A DNA stretch of 53,080 nt, from positions 1,793,988-1,847,067 of the forward strand of contig BFEA01000057.1 in assembly GCA_003427395.1 (NCBI GenBank). The letters run 5' to 3'. This DNA is from Chara braunii (lineage: Eukaryota; Streptophyta; Charophyceae; Charales; Characeae). Numbering within the stretch: the stretch's first letter is position 1; each line of letters starts with the position of its first letter. The translations under genes were made by a program, and so were the position numbers. Shown piece by piece: positions 20,245 through 32,471 of the stretch. The notes below the pieces were generated by a model. The model was not told the origin of the DNA, did not search any database, and worked only from the letters and a program-made list of their open reading frames with translations.

Positions 20245-22923
20245 CCAGACGACAGAGCCGACCATCATAGCAGTACCGGGGCCCATGCACCAGTGACTTT
20301 TCCCTCGTTTTTCGGTGGAAGGTTCGTCCCCTTTGCCTGTTCCTAGTTATTTGGGAAGGGGAGGGAAGTCGTTGTAAGTGCTCCGTAGTTCGTTGCAGGC
20401 GGCAGTCGCCACTTTCAACCTCTACCCCGTGTCTCTTCTGCCAAAACTCGGGAATATACAGAGTAGTGGCCTGATGGTCCGTATGGAATCCAAAAAGTCT
20501 AAAAGGTCTAACCAAACTAGCGCTAATATGCCCCGTGCGGGCAGCTGTCAGGTTTCTGCAACGGGAGAGGAGCCAAAAATCTATCTCTAACTATACTAGT
20601 TTCTTATCGGCAGGTCACAGGTTCAAGCCCCGCATCTCCGAAGTCGGGGTTAAAGTGCGTGCCCCCCCAAAAAAAGGCCAGCTCATAGGCCGGGGCGGAT
20701 CCGTTCCCTATATCTCTTGTTTAACAGTCTGCCCCGAAACCTATTGAGCTAGCTCACACTTCGGATAAAAGCAAAGCAACCCGGATACTTACAGAGTGTT
20801 GGGGCTCAACCCACCTAGAGCCCATTTCCGAGCCGGTCTATGTATCCGCCTAAGTGTTTGTTGGCTTGGGTGTGCGTGTGATCCACAAGCGGAACTTGAT
20901 CGATCGGAAAACCCGAAGGGCTGGTACTTACCCGTAGCCATGATATCGAGAGTCGCGGCAAAGAAACACTCAAGTGGTGGGGAAAGAAACCCATTACTCA
21001 AGCAGCAGGTAGGTCGGTACCACATCACGTAAAGGTAGCTGCGCCAGGTACTTGGGGCCAAGCAGAAGAAGACAAAGCTGGCATTTTAGACGTTCAGTAC
21101 CGGTAGGTAGACAGGTATCGGCCCAAGTCTCAGCGTGTGTCGTAGACGTACCCGACACGGTAGTAACCTAATCAGCCCCTCGACCTTCTCGATTGGAGGG
21201 TATTACTACCGATCCTAACCATCACAGCGCGCGCCTCATGGTGGTTGGCGAAATCAATGTGTCCATTGCAAAAATATGGTCAAATACCCTTGTAAGGGTA
21301 TTTGCTCCGACAGTATTTCCAGACCCTATTAAGGGACGTCCCCGTCGCAGGAGAATTATATGCAACAAAAATATTTTCTGACAAGCAATTCGTCAAATCC
21401 GAATCCCTGGAATGAAGCGTGGTTCACGATTGACATCGTCACCTCACGTTTCATTGTTATTGTCGGGGTTTCAACCCGGGTCTCCCGCATCATATCCATA
21501 ATAAAATCAAACAACTTTGAAGCGGGGATACTTGATATGTACTACAGTACATGAAATCGTCAAGTGTGACGGTGCTTCCTCCTTCCCCCCACCCTTAGAC
21601 TTTTGGCCCAGGTAATCGTTGGTTGTCTTAAGGATCAGTGTCCGCAGGCGAACTTCGACCCCTCAAACGCGGGTCCTAACCGAGACCTCGGATGTCCAAC
21701 CTTTGGTACAAATGTCCAAAGTCGCCAGTTGTCCTGCCCGAAGCCTAATACAGCAGGACAAGCAGATTCCATCTTGACCCACCACAGTCCTGCTGATCAG
21801 GCCGGAGCTGCGGCCGACCGTGTTGTTGTCTAACGGCGGTTACCCTCGTTGGTTGTGCAATGATGGGATATTCATCCTATCAGAAAAATATTCCCAGATT
21901 TCAAGACTAATCCTGACCCCTCCGACACCCACCTGAATAGATTCTTTCATTGGGGTGACCCTCCCCTCTAGTTTTTCTTCTAGGCCATAGTCGGAGGGTC
22001 CGTTGCCTGGTTACCCAAGGTCAACAACCCACTTTGGGAGTTACGTCCCAACGATGCCAATTTTTCATCATAGGTTTGGTAATTTATGCCCTCAGGTTAA
22101 CCCTTGAGATTGATGAACGATGCTTCCTTGCAATAAACAAGATAAATGAGATTTATAAAACCAATTGAGCTATTGTCAGGTTGCCATTCGGGGTTGTGCC
22201 TTCCAAGTCTTTGATCTTAGCTTGGTGAGGCACGCACCTCGGGGTCATTTGTATATATACAAAACCAATATTTGAGTTGAAATCAAAGCTTGTTGACTCT
22301 TTGCTTGTCTGAAACCAACAAAACAAACATCTCATTCAAAGACGATTGCAAAATAACTTTACTCATTAAAAAGAGTTCGCTCATATCGTAGTATGGTTCT
22401 TCAAACATACGAATATAATCAATTCAACATCGGATCGTACAATCCTTTACTGACTTTCACACAAGACACAGATTCGTTCGTTCCTTTACCACCATCTTCA
22501 GGCTTTAGATGAGTTTAATAGTGATAGACGAAGGAAGATACACATTCACAAAAAAAGAGACTCAAACCATAGACAAGGATTCACTCACAAGTGTGGAAAG
22601 TGTTTGTGGTCATCAATTCATTCCCCCTTTGAACATATATATATATATAAATACAAGTATGTTACAGTGAGTCAGACCTGCGACTCATCCCCTTCAACCC
22701 CATATCTGTCCGCGAATGTTTATGCACTCTCCTGTACTACCACCTATTCTAAGCTTCTATCCTTACCAGTCTTAAGAAAGAAATTTCGTCCCTTCTCAAA
22801 CCGCACTCTACTCATCCATTTTGTTCTCCTTGCTTCTATCAAAACACCTTTACTTACTTAGGAAACACATACTTATTTTCTAATCTGAAAAAGTGATTGT
22901 CAGCCCCACCATTCGATGAAACT
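20245..22923. other. Region between MITE copy 1 and Gag2, mostly unassigned
   Basis: No protein domain is recognised on either strand. A Pol III B-box-like GGTTCAAGCC is at about 20620, but without a convincing A box. A 22-bp inverted repeat (AAATACCCTT-GT-AAGGGTATTT) is at 21282-21303. 'gggtttcaacccgggtctccc' near 21465 resembles a tRNA T-arm on the minus strand. 22140-22900 is AT-rich with a short (TA)n at about 22638. By position this is 3' non-coding sequence of element 2 or nested insertions. Confidence 0.4.
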
Positions 22924-25112
22924 CTACTTTGTCACCCTTAGGTGTCCTGGGATTATCTGTCTAGTGCTGACAACCAACCTTCCCTGCGAGTCAAACCAGG
23001 TCATCCCCTTCTTAATGTACTCGGCTGACACTGCACAGTCGTCATTGAAGTGTCATTCTTTTATGCAAAAGAAACACTCATTTCTGGCTTTGTTATATTT
23101 GAACTGCTTTTTGTGAGGTCGGGTTGAAGTCTTTGTCTGACTCTCAGCCCCTTTTGACGATTTCACTCCAGGTTGCCCATTTTTTTTTATGCCTCCTTAC
23201 CGAGGCAAAGCCAAGTATTCACTCTTCTCTTCCTCTGAGGCAGGAGACCCTTCAAACCTCGGCTCTTCTTGTGGCCTCTTGCTGGAGGGTCCCTTCTTTT
23301 CCCCATCAGTCTGTTCATCCTTCCTTTCCTCTTCTTTCCTTGACAGTGGATCCTTCCTTTCTCCTCCTGTCATCTTAATCTCAAACTCTTCCTCATTCTT
23401 CCACTCCACCACTCTTGTGGTCTCCTTCTCTTTCTCCTGGTGGCTCAATTTGAGTTCTTTCATCCCTTTCGAGATCTCATCGCATCTCTTTTCCCAATCT
23501 GACCCATCCTTTCCTTTTCTGTAATCTCTTGTTCCAAATCTTCCCCCTGCATACTAATTCCTGAGCACAAACCCTCAACTTTATTTTCTACTTCTACCTC
23601 TTTTCCACTTCATCTTTCAATTCCTTGCTCTTTTGGGCCAGGAAAACCTCCAATGTACTCACTTGTTTCAACAGTTGTTCCTTCCCCTTATTCAAGTCTT
23701 CCACTTTTTTTCTCATCCCTTCCAAACCCTCTGTCAGTTGTGTTTCCTGGACATCCCTCTCCTCTTCCTTTTTCCTCAGCCTGCTCATCTCCTTCAGAAG
23801 CCTAGAGATATAATCTACAAATCATTGGGTGAAGAGTTCAGTGCTTTCCCTGAACTTTGACTGAAGCCTTTTCCTCAGTACATCCAAGTCCTCGTCAATT
23901 TCCTTCTCATCTCTCAAAAAGTCTGGTGCACTTCTCATTCATCATCTCATGTAATCCCATTAATTTGTGCATGTTGGTGGGGTGTTTGGAACTTACCACC
24001 AGCTCAGAGAGCAGCATCCTCTCAAACCTTACATCCCAAGAGGAGTTCATAGGCAGATCATCATTTTGTAGCATTCTAATCACATAGTCTCTCGATCTCT
24101 TCTTCCTCTTCTCCTTCTGAACTTTTTCCCCTTTGTTCTCCTGTTCTTTCTCTGCCTCTCCTTGCTGCCGTGATGAACCTTCACACTCCACACTTCTCTC
24201 TTCCACCTCTTCTGCTTCCATCTCCTTACTCTTTTCTGGTCTTACCCTCTTCTCACTCCTTTTTACCTCTCTTTCTTTTTTTTCATCCTCAACCGGCCTT
24301 CTCACTTCAGTCCTCTTGGCTCTTTGTGCCTCACTCACCTCTTGGCCCTTTTCTCTCTCCACTGCTGTCTCCTTCTTTCCCTTCTCCTTCTTTTCCAACG
24401 CCTGATTTGCTCCTCCTTTCTTGTCCTTGGGTACAGTCCTAGACCTATTTATCAAGTTCCTCAATGGTACATCCTCTTTTTTCCTTTCTTCCTGAACCTT
24501 CCTCTGTGACTCATCCCTTTCTCTTCCAATCCACAACCTTTTTTTCTATAGTCTTTCCTTGTTGATTTGATCTTAGCTCAGCCGGGTGTATGCCACTTGC
24601 AACTTTATTAGTATCCCCTGCCAGGTGCAAGTCTCTTCCACAATCCTTTTCACTTCCTCATTCTTACTTTTCTCTTCCATTTCTAACAATCTCTTCTTCT
24701 TCTCCTCATCATCCCGTCCTCCTTTCTCTGCAGATAGTTGTAGACTGTCAATAAAATCATCCAAATTTGTCCCATCAAATGTCAAGTCTTCTTCGGTCCT
24801 ATCACTGGGGAAAACTCCCAAAAGCTACCATAGCTTAACCACGCAAGTTTTCCACCTCAGACAATCTGCTGCCAATTTTTCAATCTTTTTCTTGCAATCC
24901 CTACTTCTGGTAACCATCGAAAGCTTTGTTTTGTCATCTCATTCTCTTCTGAAGGCATACTCATCGAAGTCCTTTAAGAACGCACGCAAGTTATCTTTTG
25001 CTCTGTAGATTGGTAACTCCTCCACGTTTCTTGAGACTTTCTGATTCCTCCTCTGCCTCCCTTTTCTCAAGGTTGGTCCAAAGAGACTTGTCATCCTTCC
25101 TCTTTGGGCCAT
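22924..25112 (-). pseudogene. Element 2 second Gag-like protein (Gag2), downstream of integrase
   Basis: Starts at an ATG at 25112 (MAQRGRMTSLFGP) and can be followed to a TAG at 22924-22926 through several in-frame stops and shifts. The N-terminal part has a capsid-like pattern, LPIYRAKDNLRAFLKDFDEY, and a second such start, FDGTNLDDFIDSLQL near 24770. The middle is a very long Lys/Glu-rich coiled coil (23590-24540). The C-terminus has a canonical-spacing CCHC zinc knuckle at 23035-23076 (CFFC...H...C), with a TGA at one non-Cys position. A capsid-like N-terminus, coiled coil and zinc knuckle together are the layout of a Gag, distinct in sequence from Gag1. Its role could be packaging or an RNA chaperone function. 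Confidence 0.65.
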
Positions 25113-25235
25113 GACCACCTCTCCTCAAGGGTCACGCCTCCACACAGAGAGGGAGCAATGACAGGTACAAGGATCAGCCATCATCATCAAGGCAACACTT
25201 CACATTATCAACATAAGCTTGACAAGATATCATTC

Positions 25236-25284
25236 ATCTGTACTTATATATATATATATGTATATAGCTATACATATATATATG
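25236..25284. promoter_or_regulatory. AT-rich near-palindrome between integrase and Gag2, possible internal TATA
   Basis: A (TA)n near-palindrome around 'gtatatagctatac'. On the minus strand it ends in TATATATAAGTACAG about 120 bases upstream of the Gag2 ATG. It is the only TATA-like site between the two genes. It could equally be a plain microsatellite. Confidence 0.3.
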
Positions 25285-25312
25285 CGTACACTTGCTTACT
25301 TAAGCTCGTTTA

Positions 25313-27021
25313 TTAACTGGAGTTCACGTCTTCTCTGATCTTGAATTTCTTTAGTTTGGACCCTGAAATCCAGTCTCTTCTCGGAGTCACATCCGTTTCT
25401 TCCAACTCATAGGCCGCATGGAATCCCTGTTTCCTGATTCTGAATGGTGCCAGTCAACGCTTGTCTAGCTTTCGCGACCACTGTTTTTCCAAGGAAGAGT
25501 CATAAAGTAACACAACATCCCCAACTTGCAGCGGTTCGACCTTCACTCTAGGGAGTTTGTCCCATCTTTCTTTGTCCTTTCCACGACTGTCTGCCACCCT
25601 CGTGGTTGCTTCATGAATCTTTGTCTTCGTGACGCTGATCTGTCTCGCCCTAAGGTCTAGTAACTCTTCGAATGTCAGATCATTTTCCAAGTCCTATCGG
25701 CGCTACGTCTTTAAAAAACTCTCTATCGGGAACGTGGCGTGTTGACCATACCAGAGGGTTGCAGGCGCATATCCTGTCGTTCTCCTGACAGTGATATTTT
25801 CCACGAAGAATACCGTTCTCGAAAATTTCGATCAGAGATTCGGCTTCCTATTGGTCAACTTGGCTAACAAGTTTGTAATTGTGCTATGACCCCTTTCAAC
25901 TGGCGCATTTGCCTGTGGGTGAGCCCGAGTCGTGTAGTCACCTAATACTCCCAGTTCTTTCAACAGTTTTTTACTTCCCCACACGTAAACTCAGACCCCC
26001 TGTCCATCGTGAACTCCAATACGAACGGATATCTGAGGTAGTATTCCTTAATGCATTCTACCAGTGTCACCCCAGTTTTGTTCCTAATGGCTTTGCCATC
26101 GACAAACCCGGTAAGGTTGTCCCTCACGTCAAATAGATAATTATATCCGTTGAATCCTTGCGACATGGCCAGTAGGTTCAAATGAACAACTGCCCTCACA
26201 TCTTTGATGTACCTGGGATGCAGAGACTCCTTATATTTGACGGGCGATCGTATTCGACAGGATACACATGATTCACAGTATTTACAAGTCATCCCAAACT
26301 TTTCTTCCCAATAGTACAGTTTCATCGTCTTCTTGTAGGTTGCCGCAAAACTTCGATGTCCCCCAACTATCCCATCATGAAGCACAACTATGACATCAAT
26401 TTGACGACTCTTTCCGCATACCACTCGACGCGATGGCCCCCTCTTATCTCTTATGAATAAATGATCACCTCTTATTATATAATGATCCCGCATTCGAAGA
26501 GTTTTCTTACTGACTTCTCTCTCTCTCTTGTCTCCTGAAAGGAGCAACCCCATTTCTAGGTAAAATCCATCATACTCCTCTTCTCGGAGTTCTTCTGAAA
26601 TATCTCCTTGCTCAAATTTTTTTTCCTTCTCTTCATCAAATTCGTAATCATCTCCAATTACTATTTCATCAACTTTTTTCACTCCCCTTTCATCATTTGA
26701 TTGCACTTGTAAGAGTGAATTCGTTAAGTAGTGCATTTTACCCATCATGGCCACTTGTTCGTCTGCATGCTGAGTCCCTGCCTCGATCGTTCGTGGTTCA
26801 TCCATCACCCTATAGTTCTCGGCTAAGGCCAACTCCATCATCCATTCTGCGTTTCTTTCTCCCCATGAGTCCTCCTCTACTATTGACGTAAGTATTAAGA
26901 CAGGTTCCCTCATAAACTCAGGAGGCGGATGCCATATTGGATTTCCTCTCCTCATTGTCTTACTTTCAACGAACATAGCCCAACAGTTAACATGAGTGTG
27001 CATATCATCCTCTTCTTCCAA
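25313..27021 (-). pseudogene. pol (IN): Element 2 integrase
   Basis: Begins with a long acidic linker (EEEDD... to about 26500). The H2C2 zinc domain follows (two His in LHDGIVGGHRSF, two Cys in CESCVSC). In the catalytic core the first Asp position reads Asn (VHLNLLAM, codon at 26176-26178). The second Asp is present in FTMDRGSEF (26002-26004). A frameshift and stop near 25960 follow. The Glu lies in ANAPVERGHS (25895-25897). The C-terminal DNA-binding part is at 25454-25690 (LQVGDVVLLYDSS) and ends at a TAA at 25313-25315. The lost first Asp and the shift make this copy inactive. Confidence 0.85.
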
Positions 27022-28620
27022 AAATTCGTCTACCGGAGGTGCCTCCTCCTCCGACCCTGCTTGATCTCCTCATTCAATTATACTCATGCCATCAGCCCTA
27101 TGCCTGTTTCCTATGATACGTTCCAGCTGAAAATCGAACAGCCAGATATAGGTGAATTACTTGGCTATGGTCGGGTCTGATGGCGAAAAAATCTTGAGAG
27201 AATACATGAGCGTTGTTGGGTCAATCCTAAGGATAAACCTCTTTCCAAAAAGGTAATGCCTGAAAATTCTTTGGCAGTGCAGGACTGTCAAGGCTTCCCT
27301 TTTGAACTGTGAGTAGTTCCGCTCCGTCTAGTTGAGTATTCGACTTTCGAACCTTAACGTTTTTTCCTTCCCGCTACTTTATGCCTGGATCAAAACGCCT
27401 CCCAAGGCGGTTGGCCCAACATCGGTCTCAACTATAAACGGTATTGCCATAGTTGCATCAAAATCAGGCACCCCCAACACTAAACCCCCTTCTCTGAATT
27501 CCTTCAACTCCTCGACTACTTCTTCTTGAAGGTCACCCCACTCCAAGTTCTGATCCTTTCGTACTAGCTTCCTTAAATGCTCTATGTTAGTGAACCTCCT
27601 CAAAAATCCACATGTTCCAAGGAAGCTACGAACTTCCCCAACATTTTTGAAGAAGTAGGCCATTCCAAGATTTTGTTAGTCTTTTTATCATCGGGTCGTC
27701 GACCGTATTTATTGCATACATACCCCAGAATGGTTACTTCCTTCAAAGAATGTCTTGATTTCACACCACTGGCAGTGAGATTGTATTCTTCTAAGAGAGA
27801 CAAAACCTTTCTTAACCATTGGACGTGTTCCCATACAAATCTTCTTATCCCAGGAGCTACTTCTGACTCATCTTCCTCAATAGCACCCTTGACGACGAGG
27901 TCGTCAATATATGGCTCAGTAATCTGAAGGTTGATCAGTTGCATCACCCTGATCATATTACGTTGAATCATTGCCACAACGTTGGTCTATCCTTGAGGCG
28001 CAACATTCATATGGACCAACCCTCTGGGCGTATGCATTGCTGTTATAGGACGGTCTGCAAGATAGACCGAAATTGATCATACCCTGAGTAGAGGTCAATA
28101 AGGGATACAATCGATCTTCCAGCACAAGATTTTGACAATTGATCGGCGTTAGGCAACCCCCCTGCATTCCTCACAGTCACCGCATTCAACCATTGCAAGT
28201 CTTGTACCCATCTGAGCACCTCGTTTGTTTTACAAAGCAGAACCAAGGAGAAGCATATGGTCCGCTAGAATATCCTGAAATATTAATACGAATCTTCACA
28301 TCTAGATACTCCACCATCTTTCTATGATCTTCGGAATTGGGGTACTTAGCCCCTCGAACATTCCACGGTTCATGAGGTACAGTATGAATGCGGATCAGTT
28401 CGATTTTGTCAACATCCAGCCGTCCGCGTCGGTCATCACTGAAAACATATGCTCCATGTTTATCGCGTATAAGGTCTTTTACCAAAGTTGTTTCTTCTTT
28501 CGTCGGAAAACCGGGTTCGCCTATTATAAAATCATTTTTAGTCTCCTTTTTTATGCGACAAGGTCCATTTTTAATACTTTCCCTTATTTGTCGTATCAAC
28601 GCTCTCTCTTGCTTATAATA
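27022..28620 (-). pseudogene. pol (RT-RH): Element 2 reverse transcriptase and RNase H
   Basis: RT blocks appear in three frames: SGPYASPWFCFVKQ, then WVQDLQWLNAVTVRNAGGLP with the catalytic Asp in SLIDLYSGYDQF, then YIDD at 27900-27911 (PYIDDLVVKG, intact). The thumb is seen as ILGYVCNKYGRRPDD and the connection as VRSFLGTCGFLRRF. RNase H starts at FIVETDVGPTALGGVL (about 27400) and continues with stops to 27022, including an RIDPTTL motif. The domain order and the RNase H immediately before a linker and integrase are gypsy-like. At least two frameshifts and several stops prevent function. Confidence 0.85.
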
Positions 28621-28961
28621 TATTCCTTCTTCCTAACTTACTATAACCGACACTGGGTGACTTTTCTTGTCTACCGTCTTGTACCGCCTTTTGGAGCCCT
28701 GCTTGAGCCCACCCCTAAAAACTGTAGGCCAGTTGCTTGCGCGTTCGACATTTGTGGCCCTACCGTCTGAGGAGGAGGAGGGTGATATACAAGATCGACT
28801 CTCCCACCTTCCGGGTCTTCATGGATTCTTTTGGCAAGTGCTCTGACGACATCAGGGTCAGCCATCCTCTAGGCTGACACCAACTCGACCGCATTACTAA
28901 TACTTGATAGGCTCAATACGAGCCCACCGACTTCCTCATTGTCTGTTTTTTCCTAGTCTTC
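28600..28961 (-). pseudogene. pol: Element 2 protease-RT linker
   Basis: One open piece at 28671-28865 reads MADPDVVRALAKRIHEDPEG followed by a Pro-rich stretch. The rest is interrupted by stops. It has no domain of its own and lies between protease and RT in the polyprotein, so I treat it as spacer. Confidence 0.5.
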
Positions 28962-29782
28962 TCATTCCAGTTCTCTCCGCCTATTCTCTGACTCTTCAAA
29001 CATGTAAGATCCCGCATTGAGCTGATTCTTCGAACTGTGAGGCCCGGTATTTCTACATGTAATTACTTCTAAATACCCACAGGCGGGATCACATAAGATA
29101 ACGAACATGGTATCGTCATGTTTGTTCATAATGAGCGCCTCGGACCTGAACAAAATGAATCTGTCCAACAAAATTGGGAGGTCAAAACTGGACATAACGT
29201 AGAAGCACGTGCGCGCCTTGACCCTTCTTATCTCTATTACAATATTAGAAGCGAATCCTCTGTACCCGGTTTTGCCACTAACTCCATTGAGGAATCCGCA
29301 ATCATTCTCATCAATCTCCAACCTCGATCTCTCTGCAGTTTCTCCATTTATGATGTTAATTTTGGCCCCTGTATCAACCATGCCTGGACACATCTGCCCT
29401 TTTATCATAATATCTATGGACCCGGTCCCTACGAATTTTCAGTCCATCTTGCTTCCCCGCAATGCTCGAGTTTTTTTTTTTTTTAATCAGGTCCCCTATT
29501 CGTACTGTAGTCACTCTCTTGCGTAACAACCTAGCCTTCACCATTTCCCTTAGCCTTGGGGCAGAGGCAGGAATCTCTCTTAAATTCAACAACTCATTGT
29601 GACCTTTCAACAACTTGTTTACTAGTCCCTCCAGGTCAACTCATTTTTCAATCGAAGCCTGGTATTTCTGTTTCTTGGTCGTGGTTTCTTCTTTCTTCGA
29701 TTTCCCTTCCTTGACTCATTTTTTCCTCCTCTTAGCCATAGTTTCCGCCTGCTTGTCTTCTTCTTCCCTGATCTTATCGTCC
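28962..29782 (-). pseudogene. pol (PR): Element 2 aspartic protease and preceding basic linker
   Basis: The polyprotein resumes right after the MITE with a Lys/Arg-rich segment (MAKRRKK, then a TGA, then KEGKSKKEETTTKKQKYQAS). A helical part follows (VDLEGLVNKLLKGHNELLNL), then the retropepsin active site CPGMVDTGAKINII (DTG at 29367-29375) and a flap region ending at 28962. A poly-A run on the minus strand (29471-29484) marks a frameshift just before the protease. The DTG site is intact; the upstream stops and shift would still prevent expression. Confidence 0.75.
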
Positions 29783-30351
29783 GAGAGAAGGTTAACAACA
29801 GTCGTATTTTTCATCACCACTTCAGGACACCCTTCACCACTTCAGGATGCAGCCTGCCTAAACAGGTGGTTTTCAGGGTCTTCATACCTTTCACCACTTC
29901 AGAGTCATTCAGGTCTGAAAATCCTGAATGGTCCTGAAGTGGTGAAAGCTCCGAAGACCCTGAAAACCACCTGTTTAGGCAAGTTGCATCCTCAAGTGGT
30001 GAAAGGGTCATTTTCATGGTCTTCAGACCTTTCACCACCTCAGGACCATTCAGGATTTTCAGACTGCCAAAAACTCTCACTTGACCACTTTAGGACACCC
30101 TTCACCACTTTAGGATGCAACCTGCCTAAACAGGTGGTTTTCAGGGTCTTCGGACCTTTCACCACTTCAGGACCATTCAGGATTTTCAGACTGCCAAAAA
30201 CTCTCACTTNATGCAACCTGCCTAAACAGGTGGTTTTCAGGGTCTTCGGACCTTTCACCACTTCAGGACCATTCAGGATTTTCAGACTGCCAAAAACTCT
30301 CACTTCAGAATTTTCATTCCTGAATTTTCAGCTACTTGATAACCGCTTGTG
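29783..30351 (-). mobile_element. MITE-like foldback element, copy 2
   Basis: Starts GAGAGAAGGTTAAC and ends GATAACCGCTTGTG on the plus strand, the reverse of copy 1. It is flanked by the 8-bp direct repeat TATCGTCC at 29775-29782 and 30352-30359. Removing it together with one repeat rejoins an acidic coding stretch (VERDEDEDD with KIREEEDKQ), which shows it inserted into the Gag1-protease frame. A single N at 30210 lies between two nearly identical 98-bp units, possibly an assembly artefact. Confidence 0.9.
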
Positions 30352-32471
30352 TATCGTCCTCATCCTCATCCCTTTCTACCATGATTGGTGGTTCTTCCTC
30401 AACTGACTGGGAAGGCCGTGCTTGTTCTTTCAGAGGATTGTTCTCCCCTTGCCTTCTCGTAGGGTATGGAAACGAACTCCTCATGTTCCTCTGGCTCATG
30501 TTAGTTTTCGTAGCCATGTTGGCCCACAACATTCTCGGGTTAGGTTCACTTGGTCCCTCCCCCGGTCCTTCGCGTCCCATGGTAAATACGTTCGGTTATC
30601 TAATTTCTTCTCCTCCAACTTCTTCACAAATTCCGCGACGCTTTAGGTGTAATCTTTGCATTTTATCCACTAAGTATTCCATCCTATCGAATATTTCTCT
30701 AATATTGACTCTAACATCCTCTTCTTCTGCTTCTTCTTCAATGAGGGGAACGTTCTCCTTGCTTTCTCTAACCTCCATCTTGTTCATTTTCTCTTCTGAT
30801 TTTATTATATCTTCCACATGCATAACACGATCTTCCTTCTCTTGCCAAATTCAGAACATCGTCGGAGAGTTGGGGCTAATCTCAGCCATCCGGAGGGCTT
30901 CTTCCCTCATTCCGCCTAGAATGTCCGAACTGATTATATTACCTCTTTTGTCGAACTCATCACCATCTATAATCGAGGTGATGAGTCAATCGCGTTCGTC
31001 TAATTTCCTGGCGTGACATCGTTTTACCGTGTGCCCTTTGATCCCGAAGTGAGTACAAGTGCATTCACTGTAGTCCACCCATCCTCTTCCGTATCCTTAT
31101 TCGTTTCATCGTCCGCTTCCTCTACCATACCCTATGCCGTAACTCTGGTCATACCCTCGGCCATATCCTTGCTGATTTTCTTGTCCCAGTTGATTAACAC
31201 ATATCTGAGGTGGTTCCTTGTTTCCACCTTGACCACTGTTGCCTCTACTACTCGCCTCTCACTCTGCTTGACCCTGATTTCTTCCCTGATTTCGTCCTGT
31301 TCGCGACCTTGTCCACGGCCCGGGGCTCGGCTTTGATTATGATCGCCTTGGTGACTTGGTCCTGGTAGTTGTTTGCCCTTTTGTTGATCACATCCTACTC
31401 CTTACTCACCTCCCACATTCTGGATTTGTAGCATCATTGGATAAGGTCTTACTGGTCCTTGCATCGGTCATGGTCCCATTGGGAAATACTCGGGCCATAC
31501 ACCCATCGGCGCCCTACATGCCATTGTTCGAACTGAGCTGTGCTTGTTGACGGCTTTTGGCCATACTGGATTATCGCTTGCTAAGAGACATGTCCTTTCC
31601 CCGTACTTTGTTCCCCCATGGCTAAATTTATCATCTTTCTTTGACACTTTGTTAATTTGACCGCTACCTCAGGATCCTCTTCTTCTTCACCCTCATCTTC
31701 TCTCTCTTCGCCCTTCTTCCTTTTCCCTGATGGTTGCGTAACTGTCAGTATCTTTCTTGGTGACACATTTTCCTTCAACTCCTTTATCTCATTTGCCATG
31801 TTATGTAGTTCTCCACCTAGTGAATTGTCAGTTCCTTGAACTGTTCCTACTGCCTTTCTTTTCCTTCGTTCCACCTTAACTTGGCGGTGAAACACCTGAT
31901 CCAGATCTCCGGCCACGATATTTCTCTTAATAGTTTCCCAAGTTTTCCTGCATGCTGCTCCCTCTCGAGTCAGCTCCATAGCCTCATACCCATAAAATTT
32001 TCCCAGGAAAATAACGCATTGCATTTCTTCCGACAATCCTGAGACTCTTTCAACCGTCTTCTCAAAAGCATTGGCAAATACTCCAATCGTGGTGAAATCA
32101 TCTCGGTTTATATTATACAAGTGTTCGAAAGTGAGCAGCCCGTCCCCTAATTTAAACTTCCTCTGCATACCCTTCTTAAACTCTGCCCAATTATCATTGG
32201 TATTCCTTGCAACTTCTTCCACATCCGGCTTAAACGCTCACCATACATATTCGTACAACTTAGTAAACTTCTCAGCAGAAGTCAACTGGTTGAAGATTTT
32301 TTCTAGCAATTCCAACTAGTGAGACTCTCTTTCTCCTTTGAAAGAGAAATTATCTATTTTCGGCAGGTTTGACCTCTTGATCGTCCTTCTTTCCAATAGC
32401 TTGACAATTTCGGCCGCGGTTATAGGCGGCGGCCCTCCTCCATTGATATCGTTGTCACCAAGATCACTCAT
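30352..32471 (-). pseudogene. gag: Element 2 Gag1
   Basis: Starts at the ATG at 32471 (MSDLGDNDINGGGPPPITAA). In-frame stops fall at 32316-32318 (TAG) and 32238-32240 (TGA). The capsid region NLPKIDNFSFKGE...NWAEFKKGMQRKF follows, with a long helical part to about 31900 and a Lys/Glu-rich segment ending near 31581. After a degenerate Gln-rich stretch a zinc knuckle lies at about 31016-31060, CTHFGIKGHTVKRC, where the second Cys of CCHC is Phe. An acidic coiled-coil tail leads to the MITE at 30351. It is the usual upstream Gag of the element, fused in frame to protease originally. Confidence 0.75.

Noticed and set aside
23124-24509. Plus-strand Ser/Leu/Pro-rich ORFs at 23124-24509
   Set aside because: They are the antisense of the Lys/Glu-rich coiled coil of Gag2.
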